Assembly: GCA_946480675.1 (NCBI GenBank)
Contig: CAMLKS010000128.1
Location: 1-6,796, forward strand
Length of the DNA stretch: 6,796 nt
Direction: 5' to 3'
Origin: an uncultured Bacteroidota bacterium
Lineage (GTDB): Bacteria; Bacteroidota; Bacteroidia; Chitinophagales; Chitinophagaceae
The notes below the pieces were generated by a model that was not told where the DNA came from, made no database searches, and saw only the letters and a program-made list of their open reading frames with translations. Below, piece after piece: positions 1 through 6,170 of the stretch; the stretch's first letter is position 1, and every line of letters starts with the position of its first letter. A program made the position numbers and the translations under genes.

Positions 1-437
1 AAAAAAATAAATACCGCCTGAAACAACTGATATTTAACCCTGGCAGTAAGGTGGCAGGCGTGCCGCTGATGGGCGATAAAGCAGCCATATTTGAACCCGA
101 TGTGGCGAAAATGTATGATTTTAAGCTGCTATCGGAAATGCATGATGGGGTGGAGTGCTATGTATTCAAAGCCATCCCTAAAAAAGAATATGCAGACGAT
201 GTGGTGTATAATGAACTGACCACCTGGTTTCGTAAAACAGACTATGCTATTGTAGCACGCGATTACTCCCTTTCCTACAAAACGCTGGTGTATGATTTTG
301 ATGTGCGGATGAAAGTGCGCACCATGCAGGTAAATGGCAAGCTGCTGCCCGAGCACATAGCATATGATGGAAACTGGCATGTGTTCAGCAAAAAGCGGGA
401 ACGTGTACGTTTCACAACTACCATCATCCCTAACTGA
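1..437 (+). CDS. C-terminal part of an uncharacterised, possibly LolA-like protein (5' end outside the window)
   Basis: The reading frame is open to the left edge; its first complete codon is at position 3, so the true start lies upstream and the GTG at 51 is an internal valine. About 144 residues are visible, ending in TGA at 435-437. The visible part has the alternating polar/hydrophobic pattern of antiparallel beta strands: the stretch ECYVFKAIPKKEY, then TTWFRKTDYAIVARDYSLSY, then KLLPEHIAYDGNWHV. A short strand with 'Pxx', a strand with a tryptophan and 'Y.IV', and a later 'G.LLP..I.YDG.W' resemble the beta-sheet of LolA-like lipoprotein-carrier folds common in Bacteroidota. That resemblance is an impression, not a demonstrated homology. 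A signal peptide cannot be judged because the N-terminus is missing. The next gene starts 20 bases downstream from its own promoter, so the two need not be co-transcribed. Confidence 0.7.
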   Translation, partial: KNKYRLKQLIFNPGSKVAGVPLMGDKAAIFEPDVAKMYDFKLLSEMHDGVECYVFKAIPKKEYADDVVYNELTTWFRKTDYAIVARDYSLSYKTLVYDFDVRMKVRTMQVNGKLLPEHIAYDGNWHVFSKKRERVRFTTTIIPN

Positions 438-445
438 TATTTCGA

Positions 446-453
446 TACTTTTG
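446..453 (+). promoter_or_regulatory. Bacteroidota -7 promoter box (TACTTTTG) for the gene at 458
   Basis: TACTTTTG matches the Bacteroidota housekeeping -7 consensus TAnnTTTG at all six fixed positions. It ends only four bases before the ATG at 458, so the transcript would be leaderless or nearly so. I see no good -33 TTTG at the usual 19-22 base distance; the nearest TTTC (410-413) is too far upstream. The call therefore rests on the -7 box and its position. Confidence 0.55.
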
Positions 454-457
454 CAGC

Positions 458-850
458 ATGAAGGAAATGATAGGCACTGTAATAGATCAGCTGGCAGCAC
501 TGCGTGCAGACACAGATGCGCTGGCAGATATGATACATGCTGATGATTGCGATGAAATAGCTATATCTGTAAAGTGTAAAGAGTTGGTAAAGAAGTATCC
601 TGCCAACCCGCTATTGATAAGCAATATGATAGCTTTTTTGCAGATAGCGGAGCATGAAGATGTGTGCAGCACATATGAAACGGCAGATGTGAAAAAACTG
701 CTGATGGAAAGCTGCGCTACTTTCCTGGATGATATAGACCTGCAGATGGAACGCTACTATTTTATGCTACACACCGATAAGCATGAAAAGGAAGCCCGGC
801 AATTCCTCGCCGACCTGAAAAAGGATGTGCAGGAAACACTGACACCATAG
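458..850 (+). CDS. Small all-helical cytosolic protein of unknown function
   Basis: I do not recognise this 130-residue protein. There is no signal peptide or membrane helix, so it is probably cytosolic. It looks entirely alpha-helical. Residues 1-26 form an amphipathic helix, 34-46 carry VKCKELVKKYPAN, 52-64 carry a hydrophobic helix (LLISNMIAFLQIA), and 90-128 form a long charged helix with ERYYFMLHTDKHEKEAR that may be coiled-coil. The KYPANPLLISNMIAFL turn is faintly like a TPR-type helical hairpin, but there is no clear repeat. Cysteines at 31, 40, 70 and 86 are scattered and form no CxxC. The ATG is chosen because it directly follows a perfect -7 box. The gene ends 36 bases before dnaG, and its codon use and GC match its housekeeping neighbours. 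It may be a lineage-specific protein of the Bacteroidota. Confidence 0.75.
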   Translation: MKEMIGTVIDQLAALRADTDALADMIHADDCDEIAISVKCKELVKKYPANPLLISNMIAFLQIAEHEDVCSTYETADVKKLLMESCATFLDDIDLQMERYYFMLHTDKHEKEARQFLADLKKDVQETLTP

Positions 851-871
851 TCATAAACTTACCCTTTTAGT

Positions 872-879
872 TACCTTAG
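872..879 (+). promoter_or_regulatory. Candidate -7 promoter box (TACCTTAG) for dnaG
   Basis: TACCTTAG matches TAnnTTTG at five of six fixed positions and ends seven bases before the dnaG ATG at 887. It is followed by CA, as are the boxes before the 458 gene and before def. No convincing -33 element is present. If real, the dnaG-ruvX unit starts with a very short leader. Confidence 0.4.
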
Positions 880-886
880 CATACAG

Positions 887-2842
887 ATGATCTCTCCCGC
901 CTCCATACAGGAAGTAATGAACCGTGCCGACATCGTAGATGTGGTGGGGCAGTTTGTGCGCCTGAAAAAGCGGGGAGCTAATCATATCGCCAATTGCCCG
1001 TTTCACAATGAGAAGACACCTTCTTTTTATGTGTCAGGGGCAAAAGGCATCTTTAAATGCTTTGGTTGTGCTAAGGCGGGTAATGTTGTCACCTTTATAC
1101 AGGAGCATGAAAAGCTGACCTACCCCGAAGCTATCCGCTGGCTGGCCGATTATTACAAGATAACGCTGGAGGAAACCGAGCGTACGCCTGAACAGCAACA
1201 ACAACAATTAGCCGAAGAAGGCTTGCGTATCTTAAATGAATATGCAGCGCAATATTTTCACGATACCCTACTGAATACAGAAGAAGGGCAGGTAATAGGC
1301 CTCAGCTATTTCAAGCAAAGGGGATTCCGAAAGGACACTATAGAAAAATTTAAACTGGGTTATAATCCCGAAATGGGGGAGGCTTTCTTTAAAGCCGCAA
1401 CCCTGAAAGGCTATAACAGCGAACTGCTGGAGCGTGCAGGCTTTGTGAAAAACGGGCAACGCGGGCATTATGATGTGTATCGTGGCCGTGTAATATTTCC
1501 TATACAAAGCATGACCGGCCGTGTGCTGGGCTTTGGTGCGCGCATACTGAAAAGTAACGACCGTGCGCCGAAGTACATCAACACGCCGGAGAACGAACTA
1601 TATAATAAGAGCCGTGTACTATACGGCATGTACCAGAGCCGCCAAAGCATCAGTCGTAATGATGAATGCTTTTTGGTGGAAGGGTATACCGATGTGATAT
1701 CGCTGCACCAGGGTGGGGTAGAAAATGTGGTGGCCAGTAGCGGCACTTCATTGACCGAAGGCCAGCTGCGCGTAATAGGCCAGCTGACCCGCAACCTTAC
1801 CATACTGTATGATGGTGATAGCGCAGGTGTGAAAGCAGCTTTGCGCGGCTTAGACATGGCTTTGTCGCAAAGCTTTACGGTAAAGCTGGTATTACTGCCC
1901 GAAGGTGAAGACCCGGATAGCTTTATACAAAAGTCTGGTGCGACGCGCTTTCATGAATATGTAAAAGAGCACAAGCAGGATATCATCAGCTTCCGGCTGG
2001 AAGTAGGTATGCGCGATGCGGGTGATGACCCGGTGAAGAAATCGAAACTGGTAAATGAGATAGCAGAGAGTGTTTCGCTCATCAACAAAGCGGAAGACTT
2101 TGCTCTGCAAGACCACTATATACGCGAGGCTGCCCGCAGGCTGCAGGTAGATGAGACCAAGCTAGTAAACCTTGTAAACAAGTATATACGCGACCGTGCG
2201 GAGCAGGAAAGAAAACAGCAGTCGCGCAGGCAGGATGCACCTCAGCAGGAAATGCCCGATGCGCCCGAAGTGTATGGCACAGAACCGGAGCCGGACCTGG
2301 CACCGAAGCTGAACACCACCGAGTTCCAGGAATGGGAACTGATACGTGTATTGATAGAACATGGCAATAAGCCTATGGAAGGCTATGCTCATGCGGCTGA
2401 TATGCTGTATCATACACTAGACCCCGACTTTCTGGAGAATGAGCTAGCAAGGCGTGCGTATGATGAATATTACAGCTACCTGCAACAGCATGGCACTGGG
2501 CCGGAGTATAATTTCTTTGTGACCCATCCCGACACTACCCTGCAAAAAGCCGTGATAGAAATAATGCGCCCCGGCGAGGAAATGAGCGAGAACTGGCGCA
2601 AGATGTACGGCATAGAAACACTGGCGGGTGAGCTGAATTATATCAACGAAGTAGAAAGTACGCTTACCTATTTCGAACTGAAAAAAATAAAACTGGTACA
2701 GGCAGAACTGCTGAAACGCATACAGGGCGAAAAAGAAGAACACCGCCAGATGGCCATGCTGAAAAAGCTGATAGAGCTGAAGCATGCAGAAGCCGATATT
2801 GTGAAGAAGATGGGCACCGTTATTGTAAAACAACTAAAGTAA
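887..2842 (+). CDS. dnaG: DNA primase DnaG
   Basis: DnaG makes the RNA primers for leading- and lagging-strand replication and works on the DnaB helicase at the fork. The 651-residue length is normal for the family. Domain order is complete. The N-terminal CHC2 zinc-binding domain spans about 1-95, with ligands C37, H40, C58 and C61 in NCPFHNEKTPSF and FKCFGC. The RNA-polymerase core follows, with a TOPRIM domain at about 260-345 that includes EGYTDV (E265) and YDGDSAG (D309, D311) for metal binding. After a hydrophilic Q/E/P-rich linker at about 436-475, a helical C-terminal domain to the end should bind DnaB. A run of five glutamines (103-107) lies in the linker after the zinc domain. The ATG start gives the family-typical MISPASIQEVMNRADIVDVV. 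The gene ends in a double in-frame stop (TAATAA), and ruvX begins six bases after the first of them plus one codon, which suggests an operon. No lesion is visible. Confidence 0.97.
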   Translation: MISPASIQEVMNRADIVDVVGQFVRLKKRGANHIANCPFHNEKTPSFYVSGAKGIFKCFGCAKAGNVVTFIQEHEKLTYPEAIRWLADYYKITLEETERTPEQQQQQLAEEGLRILNEYAAQYFHDTLLNTEEGQVIGLSYFKQRGFRKDTIEKFKLGYNPEMGEAFFKAATLKGYNSELLERAGFVKNGQRGHYDVYRGRVIFPIQSMTGRVLGFGARILKSNDRAPKYINTPENELYNKSRVLYGMYQSRQSISRNDECFLVEGYTDVISLHQGGVENVVASSGTSLTEGQLRVIGQLTRNLTILYDGDSAGVKAALRGLDMALSQSFTVKLVLLPEGEDPDSFIQKSGATRFHEYVKEHKQDIISFRLEVGMRDAGDDPVKKSKLVNEIAESVSLINKAEDFALQDHYIREAARRLQVDETKLVNLVNKYIRDRAEQERKQQSRRQDAPQQEMPDAPEVYGTEPEPDLAPKLNTTEFQEWELIRVLIEHGNKPMEGYAHAADMLYHTLDPDFLENELARRAYDEYYSYLQQHGTGPEYNFFVTHPDTTLQKAVIEIMRPGEEMSENWRKMYGIETLAGELNYINEVESTLTYFELKKIKLVQAELLKRIQGEKEEHRQMAMLKKLIELKHAEADIVKKMGTVIVKQLK

Positions 2843-2848
2843 TAACCC

Positions 2849-3262
2849 GTGGCGCGCGTATTAGCACTCGATTATGGAAAGAAGCGTACGGGCATAGCCG
2901 TTACCGACCCGCTGCAGATAATAGCCACCGCACTGGAAACCACCGATAGCGATGAACTGATAGGCTGGCTGAAAAAGTATATGGCGCAGGAACCGGTAGA
3001 AAAGGTGATTATAGGTTATCCACTCAATTTTGACGACAGTGCTACCGATGCTACGCCTTTGGTAGATAAATTTATAGGTAAGTTTCAGCATGTATTCCCC
3101 AACCTGCCTATAGAGCGATGGGATGAACGTATGACCTCTAAAATGGCATCGGCAGCTATTGCCCGGATGGGCCTTAGCAAAAAGCAACGCGAAAAGAAGG
3201 AACTGATAGACAGCATCAGTGCTGTTATAATATTGCAGGAATACCTCGAAAGCCGTGCCTGA
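2849..3262 (+). CDS. ruvX: RuvX/YqgF family RuvC-fold nuclease (putative Holliday junction resolvase / pre-16S rRNA nuclease)
   Basis: Members of this family (YqgF, RuvX) have a RuvC/RNase H fold. In E. coli YqgF is needed for 5'-end maturation of 16S rRNA, and other members cleave branched DNA. The 137-residue length is typical. The N-terminal strand LALDYGKKRTGIAVTD carries D8, the middle motif ERWDERMTS carries E93, and the C-terminal helix ELIDSISAVIILQEYL carries D121. These are the expected acidic metal-binding residues, so the enzyme looks intact. The start is GTG at 2849, just after the tandem stops of dnaG; an ATG in frame would only occur far inside the fold. It is probably translated from the dnaG transcript. 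Isoleucine is encoded by ATA in 10 of 13 cases. def follows 36 bases later, a neighbour pair often seen in Bacteroidota. Confidence 0.95.
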   Translation: MARVLALDYGKKRTGIAVTDPLQIIATALETTDSDELIGWLKKYMAQEPVEKVIIGYPLNFDDSATDATPLVDKFIGKFQHVFPNLPIERWDERMTSKMASAAIARMGLSKKQREKKELIDSISAVIILQEYLESRA

Positions 3263-3266
3263 TTCG

Positions 3267-3274
3267 TATCTTTG
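3267..3274 (+). promoter_or_regulatory. Bacteroidota -7 promoter box (TATCTTTG) for def
   Basis: TATCTTTG matches TAnnTTTG at all six fixed positions and lies in the short gap after the ruvX stop codon. It ends 24 bases before the def ATG, leaving a leader of perhaps 15-20 bases. No TTTG is found at the expected -33 spacing. It suggests def has a promoter of its own in addition to any read-through from dnaG-ruvX. Confidence 0.55.
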
Positions 3275-3298
3275 CAAAGCTTAATAATTTATTGATAG

Positions 3299-3877
3299 AT
3301 GATATTGCCAATTGTAGCGTACGGGCACCCGATACTGAGGAAGGAATGTGATGACATTACGCCTGAATACCCCGAGTTGAAAAAACTGATAGCGGATATG
3401 TGGGAAACCATGTATCACAGCAATGGCGTGGGTATAGCCGCACCACAGATAAACAAAGGCATCCGCCTGTTTGTAATAGATACCGTGCAGATAGTAGAAA
3501 ACTTTGACGATGAGGACAAGCGTGATTATCCGAACGAAAAACCCATAAAACAAGTATTCATCAATGCCCACATTATAGAAGAGCATGGTGAACCATGGGC
3601 ATATAATGAAGGCTGCCTGAGCATACCCAAGATACGTGAAGATGTGTACCGCATGCCGGTAGTGCGCCTGCGTTATATGGATGAGAACTTCCGGGAGCAT
3701 GAGCAGGAGTTTACGGGTATTACCGCCCGCGTGATACAGCATGAGTATGACCATATTGATGGTAAGCTTTTTATCGATTATTTACCGCAATTGAAACGGA
3801 GGCTCATTAAAAAGAAACTGGACGATATCAGTAACGGAAAAATAAAGACCGACTACCGGATGATATTTGCCCGGTAA
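3299..3877 (+). CDS. def: Peptide deformylase
   Basis: Peptide deformylase removes the formyl group from the N-terminal methionine of new proteins at the ribosome, using an active-site metal (usually Fe2+). All three family motifs are intact: GVGIAAPQ (43-50), EGCLS (104-108, metal ligand C106) and QHEYDH (147-152, ligands H148 and H152, catalytic E149). The 192-residue length fits the family. There is an acidic insertion between motif 1 and motif 2 (about 64-82, rich in D and E), as is usual in Bacteroidota deformylases, and a basic C-terminal helix (RRLIKKKLDD). The ATG at 3299 gives the standard beginning MILPIVAYGHPILRKEC. It follows ruvX closely and has its own -7 box. The next gene, an ECF sigma factor, begins 27 bases after its stop, so read-through is possible. 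Confidence 0.97.
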   Translation: MILPIVAYGHPILRKECDDITPEYPELKKLIADMWETMYHSNGVGIAAPQINKGIRLFVIDTVQIVENFDDEDKRDYPNEKPIKQVFINAHIIEEHGEPWAYNEGCLSIPKIREDVYRMPVVRLRYMDENFREHEQEFTGITARVIQHEYDHIDGKLFIDYLPQLKRRLIKKKLDDISNGKIKTDYRMIFAR

Positions 3878-3904
3878 TTGCTACATTGAACTACCATTTG
3901 TCAT

Positions 3905-4453
3905 TTGGCACCATCCGTTACATATAGTGAGCCGGAACTTGTTTTGCTGTTGAAGCAGCAGAGCCGGGATGCTTTTAATTACCTGTATAAAAACTATGCG
4001 GGCGTGCTGTATAGTGTCATTAAAAAGACAATAAGCGACGACCAGACTGCACAGGATGTGCTGCAGGAAGTGTTTGTTAAGATATGGAATAACATAGGCC
4101 AGTTCAGTGCTGAAAAAGGCCGCATCTACACATGGATGATCAATATTGCCCGCAATGCCTCTATAGATAAATTGAGATCGAAAGGGGAGATCATGAAGGC
4201 AAAAATCCAGACGGGTGAAGATGCCGTATATATTGTGAGGGAAGGAATGAAGACCGAGCAGAAGACAGATACTATAGGGCTGAAGGCAGCAGTGCATGAG
4301 TTGAAGCCGGAATACCAGGCTATCGTAGAGCTTGCCTATTTCAAAGGATATACATTGGATGAGATAGCGAAAACGCTTGAAATACCGCTGGGTACGGTTA
4401 AAACCCGTATGCGGCATGCTATACAATTGTTGAGAAAACATTATAGTAATTAG
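3905..4453 (+). CDS. ECF-family RNA polymerase sigma factor (sigma-70 subfamily)
   Basis: This is an alternative sigma factor of the extracytoplasmic-function type, directing RNA polymerase to a small regulon when its anti-sigma partner is relieved. It has the two-domain ECF layout in 182 residues. Region 2 spans about 20-92, with AQDVLQEVFVKIW (2.2) and TWMINIARNASIDKLRS (2.3-2.4). A linker covers about 93-128. Region 4 spans about 130-178, with a helix-turn-helix in GYTLDEIAKTLEIPLGTVKTRM. The start is TTG at 3905. The frame is closed by a TGA at 3887, there is no ATG or GTG in frame before region 2.4, and TTG gives the expected lead-in (SEPELVLLLKQQSRDAFNYLY). Six A residues separate its stop from the GTG of the anti-sigma gene, so the two are almost certainly translated from one message. 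Its regulon cannot be read from this window. Confidence 0.93.
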   Translation: MAPSVTYSEPELVLLLKQQSRDAFNYLYKNYAGVLYSVIKKTISDDQTAQDVLQEVFVKIWNNIGQFSAEKGRIYTWMINIARNASIDKLRSKGEIMKAKIQTGEDAVYIVREGMKTEQKTDTIGLKAAVHELKPEYQAIVELAYFKGYTLDEIAKTLEIPLGTVKTRMRHAIQLLRKHYSN

Positions 4454-4459
4454 AAAAAA

Positions 4460-5323
4460 GTGGATATAAAGGCATACATAGAATCGGGCATACTGGAAGC
4501 CTACGTACTGGGAGGGCTTAGCGAAGCTGAGCGTGCATCGGTAGAGGCGGATATAGCCCTGTATCCTGAATTGCTGCGGGAAGTGGAAGCCATAGAGGCT
4601 GCCATGGAAAACTATGCGGCATCCACACCTATAGAACCACCTGCGCACCTGCAGGAGCAGATATGGAGCGCTATACAAGTGCAGCAACGTGCCGATAGTG
4701 ATGGTACCCGTGACGCCCTGCTACCGGTGCAGCAACCCGTAGCAGAACCGGTACCAAAAGTAATAGCCTTTGAACCACCGGTAGAACAGGCACCCAAGAT
4801 GAGCTGGCAGCGCGCCGCCGTATGGGCAGCCGTAGCGGTGAGTGTGCTTACCAACTTTATGCTGCTATCGCAACGCAATAAGATAAACGACGAGAAGGCG
4901 GCCATGGCTGCAAGGATAGACTCTATGCAGGCACAGCAAAGTAATATGCTGGCTAAAGTAGAGGCTTATGAAAAAGGCCGAAGTATGCTGGCAGATACGG
5001 GTATGAAAACCGTAGTAATGCGCAGTGCGCAGCCCGGAAAAGATATGACGGGTATGGTATTCTGGAGTAAAGGAACGGGGGACACCTACCTGACCATACA
5101 CCATATGCCAATGCCGGAAAAAGGCAAGCAGTACCAGCTGTGGGTGATACAGGAAGGTAAGCCCGTGAGCATGGGCGTTATATCAAACGACCTGGTAGCT
5201 AATGCAGGCATGATGCTGAAAGTGCCGATGCAGGTACAAAACGGCCAGGCTTTTGCCATATCTCTTGAAAAAGAAGGCGGCAACCCCACACCTACCGAGG
5301 TAATGATAGTAGGCGCTATATAA
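4460..5323 (+). CDS. RskA-type transmembrane anti-sigma factor, partner of the upstream ECF sigma factor
   Basis: This protein should hold the upstream ECF sigma factor inactive at the inner membrane until an envelope signal releases it. Its 287 residues divide clearly. A cytosolic N-terminal anti-sigma domain spans about 1-75 (IESGILEAYVLGGLSEAE, then PPAHLQEQIWSAI) and has no HxxxCxxC zinc motif. A proline/glutamine-rich linker covers about 76-115. One membrane helix lies at about 118-136 (AAVWAAVAVSVLTNFMLL). A periplasmic coiled-coil stretch follows at about 140-175. The C-terminal domain, about 190-287, has the RskA-like pattern MVFWSKG, YLTIHHMPMPEKGKQYQLWVI and FAISLEKEGG..PT. The start is GTG at 4460, preceded by six A's; the next in-frame ATG would remove most of the sigma-binding domain. 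All 17 isoleucines are ATA. Pairing with an ECF gene six bases upstream matches the SigK-RskA arrangement known from mycobacteria. Confidence 0.92.
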   Translation: MDIKAYIESGILEAYVLGGLSEAERASVEADIALYPELLREVEAIEAAMENYAASTPIEPPAHLQEQIWSAIQVQQRADSDGTRDALLPVQQPVAEPVPKVIAFEPPVEQAPKMSWQRAAVWAAVAVSVLTNFMLLSQRNKINDEKAAMAARIDSMQAQQSNMLAKVEAYEKGRSMLADTGMKTVVMRSAQPGKDMTGMVFWSKGTGDTYLTIHHMPMPEKGKQYQLWVIQEGKPVSMGVISNDLVANAGMMLKVPMQVQNGQAFAISLEKEGGNPTPTEVMIVGAI

Positions 5324-5338
5324 TCTTAACATAGCGCT
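5312..5338 (+). terminator. Possible weak intrinsic terminator overlapping the anti-sigma stop codon
   Basis: GCGCTAT (5313-5319) can pair with ATAGCGC (5331-5337), extended by a G-T pair (5312/5338), around an 11-base loop. The stem starts inside the last codons of the anti-sigma gene and spans its TAA. The bases after it (TAATTTCTGTTT) are T-rich but not a clean T-run, so termination may be partial. Confidence 0.3.
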
Positions 5339-5383
5339 AATTTCTGTTTCCATAGCTTTATTGCATCAATCTACTGTTCGTAT

Positions 5384-5584
5384 ATGATCAAGACGAAGCG
5401 TTTCTGGCTATTCCTGGCGCTGACTGTTGTTTACTTTTCGGTTACATTCCTTTTCAGCATATATAATAAAGGCATGCAGGCGGCATTGAAGATAGATTGG
5501 AAAGATGTGGTATTTGCTATCGCATTCGGGCTGGTGATGACGGCATTTTTAATGCCCAGGCAAAAGGCGGATACCGAGAATTAA
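5384..5584 (+). CDS. Small two-helix inner-membrane protein of unknown function
   Basis: The 66-residue product is dominated by two hydrophobic segments, about 8-27 (FLALTVVYFSVTFLFSIY after RFW) and about 42-57 (VVFAIAFGLVMTAFLM). A short polar loop with KIDWKD joins them, and there are charged ends (MIKTKR and PRQKADTEN). The positive N-terminus and charged C-terminus fit a hairpin with both ends in the cytosol. No family is recognised. The ATG at 5384 is the only sensible start; the sequence before it (TACTGTTC, 5372-5379) is at best a degraded -7 box with a TTTC 21 bases upstream. GC is intermediate (a sampled line gives about 42%), between the housekeeping block and the AT-rich genes that follow. 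It might belong to the sigma/anti-sigma transcript if the hairpin before it does not stop transcription. Confidence 0.7.
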   Translation: MIKTKRFWLFLALTVVYFSVTFLFSIYNKGMQAALKIDWKDVVFAIAFGLVMTAFLMPRQKADTEN

Positions 5585-5596
5585 CTTATGTATTCT

Positions 5597-5604
5597 TTGT
5601 GCTT
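5597..5604 (+). repeat. Upstream direct copy of the half-site TTGTGCTT
   Basis: TTGTGCTT here is repeated exactly at 5616-5623, where it forms the left arm of the palindrome before the TPR-like gene. The two starts are 19 bases apart, close to two helical turns, so a protein could meet both on about the same face of the DNA. It may be an extra operator half-site or a chance repeat. Confidence 0.3.
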
Positions 5605-5633
5605 GCTTTTAATTGTTGTGCTTAATATATTTA
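5603..5633 (+). promoter_or_regulatory. Candidate promoter of the AT-rich two-gene unit
   Basis: TTG at 5603-5605 and TATATTTA at 5626-5633 lie 20 bases apart, which is the spacing of Bacteroidota -33 and -7 elements. TATATTTA matches TAnnTTTG at five of six fixed positions. The ATG at 5649 follows 15 bases after the box. In such AT-rich DNA a match of this quality could arise by chance, so it is only a candidate. Confidence 0.35.
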
Positions 5634-5640
5634 AACACAA
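5616..5640. promoter_or_regulatory. 25-bp imperfect palindrome overlapping the promoter: candidate operator
   Basis: The left arm TTGTGCTTAA (5616-5625) and right arm TTAAACACAA (5631-5640) are inverted copies, with nine of ten pairs matching (mismatch at 5621/5635) around a central TATAT. The palindrome covers the candidate -7 box and ends eight bases before the ATG of the TPR-like gene, the classical place for a repressor site. It has no T-run after it, so it is unlikely to be a terminator for the upstream gene. The cognate regulator is not obvious in the window. Confidence 0.45.
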
Positions 5641-5648
5641 TATTCGCC

Positions 5649-6170
5649 ATGGTTCAAACAATTATTTTTCTAATAGTAGGTGGGATCATCTATTTAATTA
5701 CATGGTCATATAAAAAGGTTGATAAAAAGGTTGATGACTATAAAATATTAAGAAATCCGGATGATGTAGGCACGTTAGAGAAGAAGTTGTTGAAATCAAT
5801 TAGGGAAAAAAATATTACAGATGCTCTCCGTATATCTCAAAAGATAATAGAAATTGACGAATCAAATCTATTAGCATTAATGGTTAGTGCAAATCACATT
5901 TATGAAAGCCAAGGTGAGTATGATGCTACAGTTTTGTTTAAAAAACTGGTATTACATCTTTTTAATGAAACAAGTCTCAAAAGTCTAATACTTAGAACCA
6001 ATAGCATTAGCCATAATGAAAATTGGAATATAGTTCATCTGTTAATTGCAAAGACATATTACTATCACGGCTACATTAATTATCTAAATAAACAATTCCA
6101 AGATGCCGAAATATGGAAAGCAAAAGCAAAGAAATACAGTAGTTCTGTCTTGAGAAAAAATCTGTATTAA
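5649..6170 (+). CDS. Membrane-anchored TPR-like protein of unknown function
   Basis: The 173-residue protein starts with one membrane helix (about 4-20, [16 protein letters not shown]) followed by lysines ([12 protein letters not shown]), placing the rest in the cytosol. Residues about 43-165 are helical and TPR-like. One likely repeat is [28 protein letters not shown] with the hairpin spacing A..Y...G.Y..A, preceded by a helix [13 protein letters not shown] second, weaker one is around 129-160 ([23 protein letters not shown]). No catalytic motif is visible. I chose ATG at 5649 because a possible TTG start at 5613 would sit inside the promoter palindrome. The stop shares one base with the ATG of the J-domain gene (TAATG), so translation is coupled. 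GC is low (27-28% in two sampled lines). Isoleucine is ATT 10, ATA 8, ATC 2, unlike the ATA-dominated neighbours, which suggests recent acquisition. Confidence 0.8.
   Translation: MVQTIIFLIVGGIIYLITWSYKKVDKKVDDYKILRNPDDVGTLEKKLLKSIREKNITDALRISQKIIEIDESNLLALMVSANHIYESQGEYDATVLFKKLVLHLFNETSLKSLILRTNSISHNENWNIVHLLIAKTYYYHGYINYLNKQFQDAEIWKAKAKKYSSSVLRKNLY

Noticed and set aside
51..437. GTG at 51 as the start of the first gene
   Set aside because: The frame is open all the way to position 3 with continuous protein-like codons, so 51 is an internal codon of a gene truncated by the window edge.
3892..3900. TACCATTTG as a -7 box for the sigma gene
   Set aside because: It has one base too many between TA and TTTG, and no -33 element is at the right distance. 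The sigma gene may be read from the def promoter.
887..4453. Equivalence to the rpsU-dnaG-rpoD macromolecular synthesis operon
   Set aside because: The sigma gene here is an ECF factor with only regions 2 and 4, not the primary sigma, and ruvX and def lie between.
3881..4687. Long minus-strand open frame (268 codons) opposite the sigma and anti-sigma genes
   Set aside because: It is antisense to two genes with clear domains and its Cys/Tyr/Phe/His-rich product resembles no protein; it is a by-product of the codon bias on the other strand.
5591..5599. TATTCTTTG as a -7 box for the islet
   Set aside because: It has the same one-base spacing error; TATATTTA at 5626 with TTG 20 bases upstream fits better.
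5613..5648. TTG at 5613 as the start of the TPR-like gene
   Set aside because: It would place twelve codons inside the promoter palindrome, and the ATG at 5649 gives a normal N-terminal membrane helix by itself.
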